The notes beneath the pieces are model-generated. The model was not told the DNA's origin. It ran no database searches and saw only the letters and a program-made list of their open reading frames with translations. A DNA stretch of 52,912 nucleotides from SIG565 sp045540055 (lineage in GTDB: Bacteria > Bacillota > Clostridia > Oscillospirales > Acutalibacteraceae), in contig JAZQGO010000004.1 in NCBI GenBank assembly GCA_045540055.1, positions 1-52,912 on the forward strand, written 5' to 3'. Positions 50,881 through 52,912 of this stretch are shown here, piece by piece. Position numbers and translations under genes: made by a program. The first letter of the stretch is position 1, and each line of letters starts with the position of its first letter.

Positions 50881-51620
50881 ACCCTCAATGCAAAATCATG
50901 ACTACCGGCTAAGCCGGTAGTTTGCTCTGCGGCTATAAGCCGCTGTTACTGGCTGGACTGAAAGTCCACCGAATAATCTGCCAACCGCAAGCGGACTCTT
51001 AGCTACCGCTAAAGCGGTTGGTTATTTTTTGCTTGCCTTGACTGGCTCACCCGTAAACGGGTCAACCAATTCTTTTATACTCATTTGTTCGTACGCTAAA
51101 TCTTCTTGTAACTGATTACGTATATATTCTGCTATTGCCTTTTTGTTCTTTCCTACGGTATCTACATAATATCCTCTACACCAAAATTCTCAGTTCCCGT
51201 ATCGGTATTTTAGATTTGCGTATTTGTCGAAAATCATTAAACTACTTTTACCTTTGAGATATCCCATAAAACTTGATACACTTATCTTTGGTGATATTGA
51301 TACTAAAAGATGTATATGATCAGGACACGCTTCTGCTTCGATAATTTCTACACCTTTCCATTCGCACAATTTTCTTATTATTTGTCCTATATCGGCTTTT
51401 ATCTTTCCGTAGATTACTTGCCTTCTATACTTCGGTGCAAAAACTATGTGATATTTGCAATTCCATGCTGTGTGTGCTATACTACTTTTGTCGATTTTCA
51501 TATTGACCTCCTATGTTTTAACGCTTGTGGTTGGCAGACCTCTTGCATTATACCATAGGAGCCTCTTTTTTTACTCATCGGCAAAAGCCTCTTTGGAACC
51601 ACCTGCTTAGCAGGTGGTTT
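50881..51620 (-). mobile_element. IS200/IS605-type insertion sequence, decayed
   Basis: A tnpA remnant is flanked by subterminal hairpins as in IS200-type elements. One end holds AACCACCTGCTTAGCAGG-type stem (51597-51619); the other has CTACCGGCTTAGCCGGTAG (50902-50920) and further stems near 50926-50946 and 50981-51021. Boundaries are approximate because these elements lack terminal inverted repeats and target duplications. It lies between the hydrogenase operon leader and mgtC. No tnpB is present. Confidence 0.8.
51022..51501 (-). pseudogene. tnpA: IS200-type TnpA transposase, nonsense mutation before catalytic Tyr
   Basis: Read through one TGA (51190-51192), the frame is 159 residues, usual for Y1 HUH transposases. 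The N-terminal part to residue 103 includes the HUH motif in CPDHIHLLVSI (about 59-69). The stop comes directly after YRYGN; beyond it the frame continues EFWCRGYYVDTVG with the catalytic Tyr and ends GEPVKASKK. Typical copies have Arg at the stop position, so CGA or AGA to TGA is likely. The truncated product would be catalytically dead. AGGAGG precedes the start. Confidence 0.92.
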
Positions 51621-51631
51621 TCTTGATACAA

Positions 51632-51672
51632 TAAAAAAGCCTTAGGTGTACTAGATGCACCTAAGGCTTTAA
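51632..51672 (-). terminator. Terminator of mgtC
   Basis: AAAGCCTTAGGTGCA / TGTACACCTAAGGCTTTTTT-type stem ending in a T-run, just after the mgtC stop on the minus strand. Confidence 0.9.
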
Positions 51673-52356
51673 TTATTCACTCACAGCAAAGGTTATGCCG
51701 TCGATGGTTTCAATAAATTTGCGAAGCTCGGTAGCACTCTGCTTATCCGACGCCGTAATATATAGACCTATATTACCGTCCACTTTGCTTTTTGCCGACA
51801 CCGTCTCAACCAATATATCGTCATCGGTATTCTCACGTATTTTATCGGCTATATCGCCTAATTTTTCAATCTTATTTGCCTCAGCATATATATGCACCGA
51901 AACCTTGCGCTTACGCTGTCTTTCAAGACGCGTCAGATATGCCGCCGTTACAACGCAGGCAAGGGTGGCGAGAATGGCACCCGAATAAAAACCGCAACCA
52001 ATCGCAATACCTATTGCGGCGGTTGCCCACATACCTGCGGCAGTAGTAAGACCCGTTATAACGTTGCTGTTTTTAACGATAATCATACCCGCACCTAAAA
52101 AACCGATACCAGAAATCACCTGAGCCGACATACGCAAAACATCACCCTGAAATCCCAAAGTAATATTTACAAAAAAGCCTGTTAATGCCGTCATAGCCGC
52201 ACCTACACACACAAGTATATGTGTGCGAAGTCCTGCCGCTGAGCCGTGTCTGCCACGCTCGTTACCTATTATACCGCCTGCCAATACCGACAGCATAATG
52301 CGCATGCACACCGTAACAACATTAAAATCTCTTATATAATCCAAAAAAGCTTCCAT
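51673..52356 (-). CDS. MgtC/SapB-family membrane protein
   Basis: 227 aa. Four to five membrane segments (about 13-30, 45-65, 75-95, 105-140) with MLSVLAGGIIGNERG (about 21-35), the MgtC signature, and HGSAAGLRTHILVCVGAA. A cytoplasmic C-terminal ACT-like domain (about 150-227). MgtC proteins modulate envelope energetics or Mg2+-linked adaptation; precise role in Clostridia is not established. GGGAG upstream of the ATG. Confidence 0.92.
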   Translation of the reverse strand: MEAFLDYIRDFNVVTVCMRIMLSVLAGGIIGNERGRHGSAAGLRTHILVCVGAAMTALTGFFVNITLGFQGDVLRMSAQVISGIGFLGAGMIIVKNSNVITGLTTAAGMWATAAIGIAIGCGFYSGAILATLACVVTAAYLTRLERQRKRKVSVHIYAEANKIEKLGDIADKIRENTDDDILVETVSAKSKVDGNIGLYITASDKQSATELRKFIETIDGITFAVSE

Positions 52357-52692
52357 TTCTCGCTCCCTAATAAAAATATTGTGTAATACTATAAATATAA
52401 AATATTATCAAATTATATCACACAGTTTTTATTTAATAAATACTTTTTGTAGCAATAATAACCTGCCCAATTTTTATCGGGGCAAATACTCTCGTGTTTC
52501 ATATGGCCTTCACTACTTTAAAAATATCGGTGTACATTCAAAAATATCACAAAGCGTTGAGAAATCCATTTTTCTCCATAAGTAAAACGCAAAAGAAAGG
52601 CAGTCGCGCTACCCTAATTTTGCATCTCTAAATTTCCAAAAATATTATAAAATGATTATATATTAAAGTCAAGTGATTTATACACAAATGGT
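52357..52692. other. AT-rich intergenic stretch without recognised genes
   Basis: About 335 bases of AT-rich sequence between the mgtC start and the tRNA region. It should contain the mgtC promoter at its left edge. A 68-codon open frame here has no ribosome binding site or family similarity and is not called. Confidence 0.6.
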
Positions 52693-52721
52693 TTGACTTT
52701 TAGGGCATCTTGTTGTAATAT
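52693..52721 (+). promoter_or_regulatory. Promoter of the tRNA-Arg region
   Basis: TTGACT at 52693-52698, 17 bases, TAATAT at 52716-52721, the same pair as the lysW promoter, about 20 bases before the tRNA-like sequence. Confidence 0.7.
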
Positions 52722-52740
52722 AATATAGCAAAATAAATAT

Positions 52741-52788
52741 GCCGCTTTAGTTAAATGGATATAACAAGCCCCTCCTAAGCGGGTGTTT
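52741..52788 (+). pseudogene. tRNA-Arg(CCT)-like fragment
   Basis: GCCGCTT, TA and a D-arm GTTAAATGGATATAAC look like the 5' half of a tRNA, followed by the anticodon loop CTCCTAA as in tRNA-Arg(CCT). The anticodon stem does not pair well, and no T-arm or matching 3' acceptor (AAGCGGC) follows. CCTCCTAAGCGG is shared exactly with the intact tRNA-Arg 100 bases downstream. It is probably a truncated or recombined tRNA. Confidence 0.6.
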
Positions 52789-52844
52789 TAACACACACCT
52801 TTGCAAAAAGGCAAATGGTAATCTGTTTGAATTGTATCGTATAT

Positions 52845-52912
52845 GCGCTTGTAGCTCAGCAGGATAGAGCGTCCGCCTCCTAAGCGGAAGGTCGGGGATT
52901 CGAATTCCTTCA
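52845..52912 (+). tRNA. tRNA-Arg (anticodon CCT), 3' end cut by window
   Basis: GCGCTTG acceptor, D-arm GCTC-AGCAGGATA-GAGC, anticodon stem TCCGC / GCGGA with loop CTCCTAA (anticodon CCT) and T-arm with TTCGAAT. The window ends before the 3' acceptor and CCA. Confidence 0.93.

Noticed and set aside
144..51501. Recoding of TGA as a sense codon, suggested by two genes with an in-frame TGA
   Set aside because: Many intact genes here use TGA as their normal stop in ATGA or GTGA overlaps (for example at 31357-31359, 47044 and 49822), so TGA is a stop codon in this genome.
50881..51620. TnpB or an omega-RNA-guided nuclease in the IS
   Set aside because: No tnpB frame exists in or near the element; only tnpA is present.

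Overview
The window looks like a chromosomal segment of an anaerobic Clostridia member, probably Oscillospirales (an inference). The support is a moderate-to-low GC content, strong AGGAGG-type ribosome binding sites with frequent TTG and GTG starts, a threonine T-box, a lysine riboswitch, an electron-bifurcating [FeFe] hydrogenase operon, a dockerin/cohesin pair and Clostridia-typical small families (DUF6809-like, PqqD-like). Nothing looks like a prophage. Mobile DNA is limited to one decayed IS200-type element.

Layout. 1-7.2 kb: a broken small DUF6809-like gene, an M19 dipeptidase, a VanY-type carboxypeptidase, tex, then a helix-turn-helix/phosphoglucosamine mutase fusion followed by nagB. 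7.2-16.6 kb (minus strand): a YtrA-type GntR regulator with its ABC transporter behind a clear promoter/operator, asnA, a foldase-like lipoprotein, mfd and pth. 16.7-23.9 kb (plus): T-box-thrS, a ferredoxin-thioredoxin-reductase-like [4Fe-4S] protein beside thioredoxin, two MATE exporters, a lipoprotein and a frameshifted sugar-phosphate isomerase. 24-25.8 kb (minus): a lipoprotein, nnrD and a membrane protein. 26-34 kb (plus): PqqD plus ABC exporter, then a six-gene murD-M42-M42-GNAT-PLP-lyase-propeller operon. 34-39.3 kb (minus): a lone MazF toxin, a membrane-anchored cohesin protein, a dockerin-bearing cell-wall glucosaminidase and azlCD. 39.5-42.5 kb: tRNA-Leu, a TtcA-like thiolase and an NhaC-family transporter under a lysine riboswitch. 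42.5-50.7 kb (minus): a ten-gene HydABC hydrogenase operon with six or seven accessory and regulatory genes inside it. 50.9-52.9 kb: IS200 remnant, mgtC, a tRNA-Arg-like fragment and a tRNA-Arg cut by the window end.

The most interesting items are: (1) the dockerin-glucosaminidase next to a transmembrane cohesin, which looks like a self-contained cell-wall-hydrolase docking system unrelated to a cellulosome; (2) the XRE-HTH/GlmM fusion; (3) the signalling module (DRTGG x2, two histidine-kinase-fold ATPases, PHP, a hydrogenase-like Fe-S protein) embedded in the hydrogenase operon; (4) the lysine riboswitch with a readable expression platform, which reassigns the NhaC protein as a probable lysine transporter. 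Three genes (DUF6809-like, isomerase, TnpA) are each broken by one apparent point change, so sequencing error, decay or readthrough should be checked.
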